64,000 bases of DNA, taken from assembly GCA_037974665.1 (NCBI GenBank), contig CM075771.1, forward strand, positions 4,092,881-4,156,880. Direction: 5' to 3'. Below, piece by piece: positions 47,116 to 59,416 of the stretch; positions within the stretch are counted from its first letter, which is position 1; each line of letters opens with the position of its first letter. The translations under genes and the position numbers were made by a program. The stretch is from Ehretia macrophylla (lineage: Eukaryota; Streptophyta; Magnoliopsida; Boraginales; Ehretiaceae). The notes beneath the pieces were generated by a model. That model had not been told where the DNA came from, ran no database searches, and worked only from the letters and a program-made list of their open reading frames with translations.

Positions 47116-50100
47116 TGTGACGCCCGAGTTTTAGCCATGCATTCAATTACTGTTGCATCCCTTGTTTGCGTATTTCCTTCTGTGCATTATTAACTGTCTT
47201 CTTAAATTACTATTCACTCCATTTTTAACTTCATGCTATTAGCGAATTAGCATTTTTATTAAATCATATTAATTGTTAGAGTAGTGGGAAAAATGTGCAT
47301 TTGAGCTAGAGGCGATAGGAGAGCTCGTTTAGAAAATGGTTTTTGTAGTTGTATGAATAGTGTTACGTAACATAACTTAGGGAATGAATTAGCTAGCATT
47401 CATTTTACTATCTAGGCTCGTTTTAAGCTAACTAAGCGCATTTAGTGAACCATTAAAGCAAGCAACTTAGCCTCATTTAATATATAACTCACACAACACA
47501 CACATTAGCTCATAACTTAGCAAAACAAAAAAAACAAAAAAGAGCATGCTGAAAACACTGTAGCAAATCCGAGAATTGCATAGGAGAAGAAATAGAGTTT
47601 TTTTGCTCAACAAATCCTCATTCCAAGCCAAGCCAAGCTAGGTGCAAGTGGTTTAGGGTGTCTACTAGCCTCCTAGGAGCTCCTACGCGCATTGGTGAGA
47701 GATTTCACGGCTTATTTTCACATTTTAAAATAGTTGCTATTTTCTTGATTTGTTGAAAATGTGTTCAAATGCTATTGTATTGATTATCTATGCTATTATA
47801 CCTTGTATATGAGTGCTAGAGAACATATTTGAACCATTGTTTCGCTTTTTAAACGGTTGGAATCGTTAGTTTAATTCATGAGGTGAATAGTGACGTTTTT
47901 TCTAGGGTTTTGTGTAATTGCTCGAATTAGCTTGATTCAACACTCCTAATAGATGCCTTAGGTGCTAATGAAGGTAGTCTAATAGCCCCGTGCATTTGAA
48001 TTGCTCTAAAATCTCATAAAACGTAAAATAGTCGACTTTAATAAAGGGGTTTCGGGGTTAAGACGAATCCGGGTGGATTCGGGCTCTACTTTTGGTATCC
48101 TTAGGCTACCTAGGTGCTATAGAAGCTTTGCTAATCCTTGTTTAAAGCCCGGATGAGGTAGGTGTAGTGTAAAGCTATAAGAAGGAATTTGGGGCTTTCG
48201 AGGTTATTGCGGGCATTTGAATAAGTTAGAGGGTTAAAAGGGTTCCTTGAGGGTTAGTTAAAAGGTTGGTAGAGTTTTCCTCTAAATTTGAATCATTAAC
48301 TTTGGTTTGGAGGAGAAATAGCTTGAATAACAAAGGGGTTTAGGTGCAATTTCGGTTGTCTCGCGCTTCTAAGACCTTGGCATGACTTCTTGAATGTTTA
48401 AATGTAGTTTCAAGTTGGTGTGGAACTTTTGATGTAATTCTAATTATATCTTGTATATGCCCTTTTGTAAAACTGCTTATTTGCTCGTATAAACTGCTTC
48501 TATTCTAACTGCATTGAGGCAACTTCGAGCTTAAAACTGTATTAATTGGAGAAGGATTAGGGGTTGAATTATATACCATTAGAAAGCCTTACGAGTCTAG
48601 TTTCTACAGCTTTTTACGGTGCATTAATCGGAGTTGTCTAGAGCAAGTTATGATCATTTTGGTGAGATGTGTCAGAAATGCCCTGTTACGCGAGAATCTG
48701 AATTTTGTTGTTATTTTGCTATAGTAATGATATAATTAAGTTCTAATTGGATGTATTCGATCAAGACCTTATTGTGTAGTGTCCTTGGATGATTAATAAC
48801 GTAATGGGGCTCTTATAGTTATGTTGTTTTCATGAATTGTAATTGAAATATAATTGCTAGTAAAGTTAATTGAAATTGAAAGCTATTCTATTCGACTGTG
48901 AATGAGAAATGCTAGTAGAGTTGTGATGGTCACCACCTTTAGACATAGGTAATGTTTCTATATATGCTAAACAATTCAACTATTAGAATTAGTTGTTGTT
49001 ATCAATGTGCAACTAGTGAACACTTAGAAAGGTCAAGTAAACTATGTGGAAGAATGTGTTTAATGCTTTTTGAAACTACTTGTAAGGTTAATTGTAAGTT
49101 GATAGTTGTCTATTATATGTTAAATGTAATTAACTTAAGTTAATATTACTAGTGATACGTTAGAATCTTAGCTTGAAGTATAGTTATTTTACTAAAAAAG
49201 TATGTTAGTTATTAAATGGTTGATAGTTAACTTTTCTATTAGTTGATAAATGCATTTCTTTCCCTATGTGCTAATGTTGGGCTATCTTCATAGAGATATT
49301 ACTAACTATTGTAAGTAAAGTAGAATATGAATTAGAAGTTCATTAAAGTAGTAAAAGACTGGGTGGTGTCATTGTGAATGAATGTGTCATTTGAACTTTA
49401 AAGTAACCTAACCTTTATTATCTATAAATTCTTTGGAGAAATTCTTTGAGTTGAGTTAATGGCTAGTTTATTGTATGTGGAGTGAATTAGTTCTTGTACA
49501 AGTTATTAACTAAAGTCAAATGAGAAATAGTATGAGTAACTGCAGGCTCATGTGTTGATCTTAGTTAAACTAAATTCTAGCTCGATTTATATCTAGTTAT
49601 AGTATGCTGGTTGAATCATTCTCATTTAAGTTTTTGAACTATCTTCTTAATTAACTTGTAGACTATTGAAAATATGGAATATATGTTAAGTCAAAGTATA
49701 TAAAAGTGGTGTTTTGTTTAAAATATAATTTTAATAGATATTGTATATATGCTAAATAAGCGAAGTTATAAGTTAGCTAACTTAGAATGAATGTTGTAGT
49801 TAAAGAGTAATTGAAGTAATGTTTGCTCATAGGTTCAAGGTGACTGGAAATGATGTGATTCAAACTTACATCTTGGAGCTCAGTAGAGGTGAGGGACCTG
49901 CATCCTTACGTGCATCATAGTTTATTTTCTTTCTAAAAGAGTATATTGTTTAGTATAATTGCGTAATTGATATATGCTTATTATTGCTAAATTGTAACTT
50001 GGTGCGAGAACAACTTACTTTGTCCTTAAATGTGTTTCCTGATTATATTGTCATTGTTATCATTCTTGCATTGCATCGTGGTTGCGCAACCTCATTGTCG

Positions 50101-51138
50101 CGGCGGATGCGATGGCCTCGCTGGGCGGCATCGGGCTTGCCAGTGTTGGTTGCCTTAGCTCCGTCTGCTATTCCCTCACTCGCCTGGTCCGGAGATTGCC
50201 AGGGGGTGTTGGGTCGTAGGATCGGGTACATCCGGAGTAAACCCATTTTGGAGTTATAAGGGGATGCCGGCTTATCGATATTAGTGTCATTATTACATCA
50301 AGATTTCAATTCGTGGCGTTGCTGGTGTGCCTCTGCCCTTTGGGGTATTCGCTTAGCCGGGACGTTACAGAAGTCAAAGTCTATCGTATCCTTTTTAATG
50401 TGTGGTAACTTGTTGTTTTAATTGTTCTTTGGTTGTAAAATGCTTTATTTGTACTAACTGCTGCATTGCACGTCCCCGATAGACCTTATCCCTCACTGGG
50501 CAATTGTGATTGCTCACACCTCGCTAAACATGTTTCAGGTGATGCAGTTGGAGGAATTGACATGATTGCTGTATGCTATTACTTGAGATTTGAGTGATTG
50601 TCTGCTAAACTGTGGAAGGCCTTACTTGTTCTACTATCTATTCTATTTGGGAGCCTAAGGGCTTATGTATATATATTTGAGTAGTTGTAAGTTTGAAAGC
50701 TAAGTGGATGTAGCAAGTGTTATGGAATTGTGGCATGTAATAACTTATGATTCTGCTTCTAGCTACGTTGCATGCTTGGGTGTGAATGAACGGATGTATG
50801 GTTGGCATTAATTTATGAGAATGTTTAATTGCTAACATAGAATGGTATTATAAGCGAATGAAGACAAAGATTTTAAGACTATTATTGCATGCTTGTGTGT
50901 ATTTATATTGTCTTGGGTTGCTTAAGGCTCGGATGGCCTTGAAGTTTGAATTTCAATTACAGATGTTGTTCCTTTTGCTTCGTCGTTTTATTTGATTGTT
51001 TACAGGTTTTCAGAATGTCCACAGTACAGGGGAAACTCCGTCCATTTTTTCCTAAATTTTTGTGATCGGGTTTGGTATTGGGTTGAAAATAGCATGGTTA
51101 TTAGAGCCTCCGGTCTCGTGAGGGATCGGGGCGTTACA
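47116..51138 (+). mobile_element. Solo LTR of a Ty3/gypsy-type element
   Basis: A 4023-bp sequence beginning TGTGACGCCCGAG and ending GGGGCGTTACA, flanked by a perfect 5-bp duplication, with no PBS, PPT or coding region: a single LTR left after LTR-LTR recombination. Its module at about 50117-50250 (GGGCGGCATCGGGCTTGCC, GGGTCGTAGG, GGTACATCCGGAGTA) aligns with the LTRs of the other two elements. Its last 150 bp resemble the 3' end of the minus-strand element's LTR (GGCTCGGATGGCCTTGA, ACTCCGTCC, GTTTGG). It has no long open frame. It is not the same family as the LARD-like element. Confidence 0.9.
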
Positions 51139-51143
51139 CCATC
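51139..51143 (+). repeat. Target-site duplication, right copy
   Basis: CCATC, matching 47111-47115. The array resumes here, 63 bp before gene 5S-51, so the LTR end replaces the GCCCATTGGGCC region upstream of that gene. Confidence 0.9.
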
Positions 51144-51201
51144 TCTCCAGGCTGGGACTATGAACCGTTAACACAAAAATGAATTCTACCCCTACCATGA
51201 C

Positions 51202-51320
51202 GGGTGCGATCATACCAGCACTAATGCATCGAATCCCATCAGAACTCTGAAGTTAAGCATGCTTGGGCGAGAGTAGTACTAGGATGGGTGACCCCTTGGG
51301 AAGTACTCGTGTTGCACCAC
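51202..51320 (+). rRNA. 5S rRNA gene copy 5S-51
   Basis: Class A. C28T, G31A, C47T, G58A, C95T, C104A and C118A. Its upstream flank beyond -63 is the solo LTR, so both TGGGCC-type elements are lost from their usual position. Confidence 0.87.
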
Positions 51321-51877
51321 CCTTTTCAATTTTTTTTCCTCCGGTTAGGGTTGCCAAGATACTTTATCCACCACATTTCTATTATCGAATCACACGGCAC
51401 CTTGGGCAAGACAACTTCGCTTCACGTGGAGGCTGGGCCCGCAAACCGAGGGTGTAGGGCTTGGGACCAGATCTTCGTCGCTCCGGTGCCCATTACTTTT
51501 GGTCCGTAAGGAGGTACGCGACGCACAGCATACCGCGGGAAAGCTCTCCGAGAGCTTCACCACTGGGCAGCAAGCTTGCTTGTTGTGCCCTTTTTGGAGC
51601 CCAAAATCGAAAGTTTTCATCAGTTTCGGTCCACTTTTCTTATTAAGCTCTGTTTTTTCATCCCGGATCGTAGGTCGTGAGCTGTTAAAAGGACGACAAC
51701 CTTACTCGCAGGACAGTAGAGGGCCCTACAATGCGTCGATATCACGTCTTGCGAGGATGCTGCGTTGTTGAAGCGGATGGGTTGTTGTTAAGCCCATTGG
51801 GCCTTCTGAATGGGCCATCTCTCTAGGCTGGGACTGTGAACCGTTAACACAAAAAGCAATTCTACCCCCACCATGAC

Positions 51878-51996
51878 AGGTGCGATCATACCAGCACTAA
51901 TGCACCGAATCCCATCAGAACTCCGAAGTTAAGCGTGCTTGGGCGACAGTAGTACTAGGATGGGTGACCCCCTGGGAAGTCCTCGTGTTGTAACCC
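51878..51996 (+). rRNA. 5S rRNA gene copy 5S-52
   Basis: Class B. G1A, G31A, G70C, C114T and C116A. Confidence 0.89.
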
Positions 51997-52553
51997 CCTT
52001 TTCAATTTTTTTTCCTCCGGTTAGGGTTGCAAGATACTTTATCCACCACATTTCTATTATCAAATCCCACAGCACCTTGGGCAAGAGAACTACACTTCAT
52101 GTGGAGGCTGGGCCCGCAAACCGAGGGCGTAGGGCTTGTGACCATGTCTACATCGCTCCGGTGCCCATAACTTTTGATCCGTAAGGAGTTACGCGGCGCA
52201 CAGTATAAAGTTGGAAAGCTCTCCGAGATCTCTACGATGGGGGCAGCAAGCTTGTTTGCTGTGACCTTTTTGGAGCCCAAAATTGAACGTTTTCATCAGT
52301 TTCGGGCCACTTTTCTTATTGAGCTCTGTTTTTCCGTCCAGGATCGTACGTCGTGAGCTTTTAAAAGGACGACAACCATACTCGCGGGACATTAGAGGGC
52401 CCTACAATGTGTTGATATCATGTCTTGCGAGGATGCTGCGGTGTTGAAGAAGATGGGGTGTTGGTAAGCCGATTGGGGCTTCTGAATGGGCCATCTCTCT
52501 AGGCTGGGACTGTGAACCGTTAACACAAAAAGGAATTCTACCCCCACCATGAC

Positions 52554-52672
52554 GGGTGCAATCATACAAGCACTAATGCACCGGATCCCATAAGAACTCC
52601 TAAGTTAAGCATGCTTGGGCGAGAGTAGTACTAGGATGGGTGACCCGCTGGGAAGTCCTCGTGTTACACCCC
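52554..52672 (+). rRNA. 5S rRNA gene copy 5S-53
   Basis: Class A spacer. G7A, C15A, C39A, G48T, G58A, C94G and G113A. G7A and C15A link it to 5S-20. Confidence 0.87.
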
Positions 52673-53230
52673 CCTTTTCAATTTTTTTTCCTCCGGTTAG
52701 GGTTGCCAAGATACTTTATCTACCACATTTCTATTATCGAATCCCACGGCACCATGGGCAAGACAACTTCGCTTCACGTGGAGGCTGGGCCCTCAAACCG
52801 AGGGCTTAGGGCTAGTGACCAGGTCTCCGTCGCTCCGGTGCCCATAACTTTTTATCCGTAAGGAGTTACGCAGCGTGTACCATACCATTGCAAAGCTCTC
52901 CAAGCGCTCTACGACGGGGTCAGCAAGCTTGCTCGCTGTGCCCTTTTTGGAGCCCAAAATCGAACATTTTCATCAGTTTCGGGCCACTTTTCTTATTAAG
53001 CTCCATTTTTTCGTCCCGGATCGTACGTCGTGAGCTGTTAAAAGGACGACAACCTCACTCGCGGGACATTAGAGGGCGCTACAATGCGTCGATTTCACGT
53101 CTTGCGAGGATGCTGTGTTGTTAAAGAGGATGGGTTGTTGTTAAGCCCATTGGGCCTTCTGAATAGGCCATCTCTCTAGGCTGGGACTGTGAACCGTTAA
53201 CACAAAAAGGAATTCTACCCCCATTATGAT

Positions 53231-53349
53231 GGGTGCGATGATAACAGCACGAATGCACCGGATCCCATCAGAACTCCGAAGTTAAGCGTGCTTGGGCGAG
53301 AGTAGTACTAGGATGGGTGATCACCTGGGAAGTCCTCGTGCTGCACCCC
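53231..53349 (+). rRNA. 5S rRNA gene copy 5S-54
   Basis: Mixed unit (GCAC gene end, TTGCAAG spacer). C10G, C14A, T21G, C91T, C93A and T112C. The base at -1 is T. Confidence 0.87.
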
Positions 53350-53907
53350 CCTTTTTAATTTTTTTTTCCTCCGGTTAGGGTTGCAAGTTACTTTATCCAC
53401 CACATTTCTATTATCGAATCCCACGACACCTAGGGCAAGACAACTTCACTTCACATGGAGGCTGGGCCCGCGAACCGAGGGCGTAGGGCTTGTGACCAGG
53501 TCTCCGTCGCTCCAGTGCCCATAACTTTTGATCCGAAAGTAGTTACGCGGCGCACAGCATACCCTTGGAAAGCTCTCCGAGAGCTCAACGACGGGGGCAG
53601 CAAGCTTGCTCGCTGTGCCCTTTTTGGAGCCCAAAATCGAACGTTTTCATCAGTTTCGGGCCACTTTTCTTATTAAGCTCTGTTTTTTCGTCTCGGATCG
53701 TATGTCGTGAGCTATTAAAAGGACGTCAACCTTACTCGCTGGACAATTGGGGGCCCTACAATGCGTCGATATAACGTCTTGCGAGGATGCTGCGTTGTTG
53801 AAGCGGATGGGTTGTTATTAATCCCATTGGGACTTCTGAATGGGCCATCTCTCTAGGCTGGGACTGTGAACCGTTAACACAAAAAGGAATTCTACCCCCA
53901 CCATGAC

Positions 53908-54026
53908 GGGTGCGATCAAAACAGCACAAATGCACCGGATCCCATCAGAACTCCGAAATTCAGCGTGCTTGGGCGAGAGTTGTACTAGGATGGGTGACGC
54001 CCGGGGAAGTCCTCGTGTTGCACTCC
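53908..54026 (+). rRNA. 5S rRNA gene copy 5S-55 (divergent)
   Basis: Class A. T12A, C14A, T21A, G51A, A54C, A74T, C92G, T96G and C117T. Both the A box and the C box are altered. Confidence 0.83.
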
Positions 54027-54568
54027 CCTTTTCAATTTTTTTTCCTCCGGTTAGGGTTGCCTAGATACTTTATCCACCACATTTCTATTATCGAATCCCA
54101 CGGCACCTTGGGCAAGAGAACTTCGCTTCACGTGGAGGCTGGGCCCGCAAACCGAGGGCGTAGGGCTTGTGACCAGTTTTCCGTTGCTTCGATGCCCATA
54201 CCTTTTGATCCGTAAAGAGTTACGCAGCGCACAGCATACCGTTGGAAAGCTCTCCGATAGCTCTACGACTTGCCAGCAAGCACGCTTGCTGTGCCCTTTT
54301 TAGAGCCCAAAATCGAACGTTTTCATCAGTTTCGGGCCACTTTTCTTATTAAGCTATGTTTTTTCGTCCCGGATCGTACGTCATGAGCTGTTAAAAGGAC
54401 GACAACCTTACCCACGGGACAATGCGTCGATATCACGTCTTGCAAGGATGCTGCATTGTTAAAGCGGATGGGTTGTTGTTAAGCCCCTTGGCCCTTCTGA
54501 ATGGCCGACCACTCTAGGGTGGGACTGTGAACCGTTAACACAAAAAGGAATTCTACCCCCTCCATGAT

Positions 54569-54687
54569 TGGTGCGATCATACCAGCACGAATCCACCGGA
54601 TCCCATCAGAGCTCCGAAGTTAAGCGTGCTTGGGCGACAATAGTACTAGGATGGGTGATCCCCTGGGAAGTCCTCGTGTTGCACCCC
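54569..54687 (+). rRNA. 5S rRNA gene copy 5S-56
   Basis: Mixed unit. G1T, T21G, G25C, A43G, G70C, G72A and C91T. Its spacer has the rare CGTTTTCAAAAGTTT reading, shared with 5S-58. Confidence 0.87.
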
Positions 54688-55244
54688 CCTTTTCAATTTT
54701 TTTTCCTCCAGTTAGGGTTGCGAGATACTTTATCCACCACATTTCTATTATCGAATCCCACGGTACCTTGGGCAAGACAACTTCACTTCACGTGGAGGCT
54801 GGGCCCACAAACCGAGGGCGTAGGGCTTGTGACCAGGTCTCCGTCGCTCCGGTGCCTTTAACTTTTGATCCGTAAGGAGTTACGCGGCGCACAGCATACC
54901 GTTGGAAAGCTCTCCGAAAGCTCTACGACGGGGGGAGCAAGTTTGCTCGCTGTGACCTTTTTGGAGCCAAACATCACTCGTTTTCAAAAGTTTTGGGCCA
55001 CTTTTCTTATTAAGCTCTGTTTTTTCATCCCGGATCGTACGTCGTGAGTTGTTAAAAGAACGACAACCTTAGTCGCAGGACATTAGAGGGCGATGCAATG
55101 CGTCGATATCACGTCTTGTGAGGATGCTGCGTTGTTGAAGCGGAAGGGTTGTTGTTAAGCCCATTGGGCCTTCTGAATGGGCCATCTCTCTAGGCTGGGA
55201 CTGTGAACCGTTAACACAAAAAGGAATTCTACCCCTACCATGAT

Positions 55245-55363
55245 GTGTGCGATCATACCAGCACTAATGCACCAGATCCCATCAGAACTCCTAAGTTAAG
55301 CGTGCTTGGACGAGAGTAGTACTAGGATGGGTGACCCCTTGGGAAGTCATCCTGTTGTACCCT
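55245..55363 (+). rRNA. 5S rRNA gene copy 5S-57 (dimer repeat, first half)
   Basis: Class B. G2T, G30A, G48T, G66A, C95T, C105A, G108C, C114T and C118T. Closely matched by 5S-59, 1351 bp downstream. Confidence 0.85.
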
Positions 55364-55919
55364 CTTTTCAATTTTTTTTCCTCCGGTTAGGGTTGCAAGA
55401 TACTTTATCCACCACATTTCTATTATCGAATCCCACGGCACCTTGGGCAAGACAACTTCAATTCACGTGGAGGCTGAGCCAGCAAACCGAGGGCGTAGGG
55501 CTTGTGACCTGGTCTCCTACGCTCCGGTGCCCATAACTTTTGATCCGTAGGGAGTTACGCGGTGCACAGCATACCGTTGCAAAGCACTCCGAGAGCTCAA
55601 CGACGGGGGCAGCAAGCCTGCTCTTTGTGCCCTTTTTGGAGCCCAAAATCGAATGTTTTCATCAGTTTCGTGCCACTTTTCTTATAAAGCTCTTTTTTTT
55701 CGTCCCGGATCGTACGTCGTGAGTTGTTAAAAGGACGACAACCTTACTCGCGGGACATTAGAGGGCCCTATAACGCGTCAATATCACGTCTTGCGAGGAT
55801 GCTGCGTTGTTGAAGCGGATGGGTTGTTGTTAAGCCCATTGGGCCATCTGAATGGGCCATCTCTCTAGGCTGGGACTGTGAACCGTTAACACAAAAAGGA
55901 ATTCTACCCCCACCATGAC

Positions 55920-56038
55920 GGGTGCGATCATACCAGCACTAATGCACCGGATCCCATCAGAACTCCTAAGTTAAGCGTGCTTGGGCGAGAGCAGTACTAG
56001 GATGGGTGACCCCCTGGGAAGTCCTCCTGTTGTACCCC
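55920..56038 (+). rRNA. 5S rRNA gene copy 5S-58 (dimer repeat, second half)
   Basis: Class B. G48T, T73C, G108C and C114T, identical to 5S-60, 1351 bp downstream. Confidence 0.92.
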
Positions 56039-56595
56039 CCTTTTCAATTTTTTTTCCTCCGGTTAGGGTTGCAAGATACTTTATCCACCACATTTCTATT
56101 ATCGAATCCCACAGCACCTTGGACAAGACAACATCACTTCACGTGGAGGCTGGACCCGCAAACTGAGGGCGTAGGGCTTGTGACCTGGTCTCCGTCACTC
56201 CGGTGCCCATAACTTTTGGTCCGTAAGAAGTTACGGGGCGCACAGCATACCGTTCGAAAGCTCTCCGAGAGCTCTACGACGGGGGCAGCAAGCTTGCTCG
56301 CTGTGCCCTTTTTGGAGCCCAAAATCAATCGTTTTCAAAAGTTTCGGGCCACTTTTCTTATTAAGCTCTGTTTTTTCATCCCGGATCGTACGTCGTGAGT
56401 AGTTAAAAGAACAACAACCTTACTCGCAGGACATTAGAGGGCGATACAATGCGTCGATATCACGTCTTGTGAGGATGCTGGGTTGTTGAGGGGGAAGTGT
56501 TGTTGTTAAGCCCATTGGGCCTTCTGAATGGGCCATCTCTCTAGGCTGGGACTGTGAACCGTTAACACAAAAAGGAATTCTACCCCTACCATGAT

Positions 56596-56714
56596 GTGTG
56601 CGATCATACCAGCACTAATGCACCAGATCCCATCAGAACTCCTAAGTTAAGCGTGCTTGGGCGAGAGTAGTACTAGGATGGGTGACCCCTTGGGAAGTCC
56701 TCCTGTTGTACCCT
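56596..56714 (+). rRNA. 5S rRNA gene copy 5S-59 (dimer repeat, first half)
   Basis: Class B. G2T, G30A, G48T, C95T, G108C, C114T and C118T, all shared with 5S-57. Confidence 0.87.
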
Positions 56715-57270
56715 CTTTTCAATTTTTTTTCCTCCGGTTAGGGTTGCAAGATACTTTATCCACCACATTTCTATTATCGAATCCCACAGCACCTTGGGCA
56801 AGACAACATCAATTCACGTGGAGGCTGGGCCCGCAAACCGAGGGCGTAGGGCTTGTGACCTGGTCTCCGTCGCTCCGGTGCCCATAACTTTTGATCCGTA
56901 CGGAGTTACGCGGTGCACAGCATACCGTTGGAAAGCTCTCCGAGTGCTCTACGACGGGGGCAGCAAGCCTGCTCTTTGTGCCCTTTTTGGAGCCCAAAAT
57001 CGAATGTTTTCATCAGTTTCGTGCCACTTTTCTTATAAAGCTCTGTTTTTTCGTCCCGGATCGTACGTCGTGAGTTGTTAAAAGGACGACAAGCTTACTC
57101 GCGGGACATTAGAGGGCCCTACAATGCGTCGATATCACGTCTTGCGACGATGCTGCGTTGTTGAAGCGGATGGGTTGTTGTTAAGCCCATTGGGCCTTCT
57201 GAATGGGCCATCTCTCTAGGCTGGGACTGTGAACCGTTAACACAAAAAGGAATTCTACCCCCACCATGAC

Positions 57271-57389
57271 GGGTGCGATCATACCAGCACTAATGCACCG
57301 GATCCCATCAGAACTCCTAAGTTAAGCGTGCTTGGGCGAGAGCAGTACTAGGATGGGTGACCCCCTGGGAAGTCCTCCTGTTGTACCCC
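57271..57389 (+). rRNA. 5S rRNA gene copy 5S-60 (dimer repeat, second half)
   Basis: Class B. G48T, T73C, G108C and C114T, as in 5S-58. The first part of the spacer follows 5S-58, but the TTTTCAAAAG variant is absent, so the duplicated stretch probably ends inside this unit. Confidence 0.92.
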
Positions 57390-57946
57390 CCTTTTCAATT
57401 TTTTTTCCTCCGGTTAGGGTTGCAAGATACTTTATGCACCACATTTCTATTATCGAATCCCACAGCACCTTGGACAAGACAACATCACTTCACGTGGAGG
57501 CTGGGCCCGCAAACTGAGGGCGTAGGGCTTGTGACCTGGTCTCCGTCACTCCGGTGCCCATAACTTTTGATCCGTAAGGAGTTACGCGACGCACAGCATA
57601 CCGTTGGAAAGCTCTCCGAGAGCTCTACGACGGGGACAACGAGCTTGCTCGCTGGGCCCTTTTTGGAGCCCAAAATCGAACGTTTTCATCAGTTTCTGGC
57701 CACTTTTCTTATAAAGCTCTATTTTTTCGTCCCGGATCGTATGTCGTGAGCTGTTAAAAGGACGACAACCTTAGTCGCGGGACATTAGAGGGCCCTACAA
57801 TGCGTCGAAATCACGTCTTGCGAGGATGCTGCATTGTTGAAGCGGATGGGTTGTTGTTAAGCCCATTGGGCCTTCTGAATGGGCCATCTCTCTCGGCTGG
57901 GACTGTGAACCGTTAACACAAAAAAGAATTCTACCCCCACCATGAC

Positions 57947-58065
57947 GAGTGCGATCATACCAGCACTAATGCACCGGATCCCATCAGAACTCCGAAGTTA
58001 AGCGTGCTTGGGCGACAGTAGTATTAGGATGGGTGACCCATTGGGAAGTCCTCGTGTTGTACCCC
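57947..58065 (+). rRNA. 5S rRNA gene copy 5S-61 (duplicated with 5S-67)
   Basis: Class B. G2A, G70C, C78T, C94A, C95T and C114T. G2A, G70C, C94A, C95T and C114T recur in 5S-67, 4301 bp downstream. Confidence 0.88.
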
Positions 58066-58621
58066 CTTTTCAATTTTTTTTCCTCCGGTTAGGGTTGCAA
58101 GATACTTTATCCACCACATTTCTATTATCGAATCCCACAGCACCTTGGGCAAGACAACTTCACTTCACGTGAAGGCTGGGCCTGCAAACCGAGGGCGTAG
58201 GGCTTGTGACCATGTCTACGTCGCTTCGGTGCCCATAACTTTTGATCCGTAAGGAGTTACGCGGCGTACAGCATACCGTTGGAAAGCTCTCCGAGAGTTC
58301 TACGACGGGGGCAGCAAGTTTGCTTGCTTTCACCTTTTTGGAGCCCAAAATTGAACGTTTTCATCAGTTTCGAGCCACTTTTCTTATTAAGCTACGTTTT
58401 TTCGTACCGGATCGTATGTCGTGAGCTGTTAAAAGGACGACAACCTTACTCGTGGTACATTAGAGGGCCCTACAATGCGTCGATATCATGTCTTGCGAGG
58501 ATGCTGCGTTGTTGAAGCTGATGGGTTGTTGTTAAGCCCAAAGGGCCTTCTGAATAGGACATCTCTCTTGGCTGGGACTGTGAACCGTTAACACAAAAAG
58601 GAATTCTACCCCCACCATGAC

Positions 58622-58740
58622 GGATGCGATCATACCAGCACTAAAGCACCGGATCCCATCAGAAATCCTAAGTTAAGCATGCTTGGGCGAGAGTTGTACT
58701 AGGATGGGTGACCCCCTGGGAAGTCCTCGTGTTGCACCCC
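58622..58740 (+). rRNA. 5S rRNA gene copy 5S-62 (duplicated with 5S-68)
   Basis: Class A. G3A, T24A, C44A, G48T, G58A and A74T. The spacer variants TTAAGCCCAAAGGGCC upstream of the gene and TTAAAATCGAACG downstream are shared with 5S-68. Confidence 0.88.
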
Positions 58741-59298
58741 CATTTTCAATTTTTTTTCCTCCGGTTGGGGTTAGCAAGATACTTTATCCACCACATTACT
58801 ATTATCGAATCCCACGGCACTTTGGGCAAGACAATTTCGCTTCTCGTGGAGGCTGGACCGGCAAACCGTGGGCGTAGGGCTTATGACCAGGTCTCCGTTG
58901 CTCCGGTGCCCATAGGTTTTGATCCGTAAGGAGTTACGCGGCGCACAGCATACCGTTGGAAAGCTCTCCGAGAGCTCTACGAAGGGGGCAGCCAGCTTGC
59001 TCGTTGTGCCCTTTTTGGATCTTAAAATCGAACGTTTTCATCAGTTTCGGGCCACTTTTCTTATTAAGCTATGTTTTTTCATCCCGGATCGTACGTCGTG
59101 AACTGTTAAAAGGACGACAACCTTACTCGCAGGACATTAGAGGGCGCTACAATGCGTCGATATCACGTCTTGCGAGGATGCTGCGTTGTTGAAGCGGATG
59201 GGTTGTTGTTAACCCCATTGGGCCTTCTGAATGGGCCATCTCTCTAGGCTGGGACTGTGAACCGTTAACACAAAAGGGAATTCTACCCCCACCATGAT

Positions 59299-59416
59299 GG
59301 GTGCGATCATTACAGCACGAATGCACCGGATCCCATCAGAACTCCGAAGTTAAGTGTGTTGGGCGAGCGTAGTACTAGGATGGGTGATCCCCTGGGAAGT
59401 CCTCGTGTTGCACGCC
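59299..59416 (+). rRNA. 5S rRNA gene copy 5S-63 (1-bp deletion, duplicated with 5S-69)
   Basis: Mixed unit, 118 bp: one base is lost at 61-63. A13T, C14A, T21G, C57T, A71C, C91T and C117G. A13T, C14A, T21G, C57T and C91T recur in 5S-69. The spacer has an odd GC-rich variant (CGCCCCCCGGGGAGG) in place of the usual CTTCACGTGGAGG. Confidence 0.84.

Noticed and set aside
50830..50870. Possible second PBS in the solo LTR (GAATGGTATTATAAGCG)
   Set aside because: Only the first half resembles the primer site, it is not next to an LTR end, and the flanking target duplication shows that the whole 4.0 kb is one LTR.
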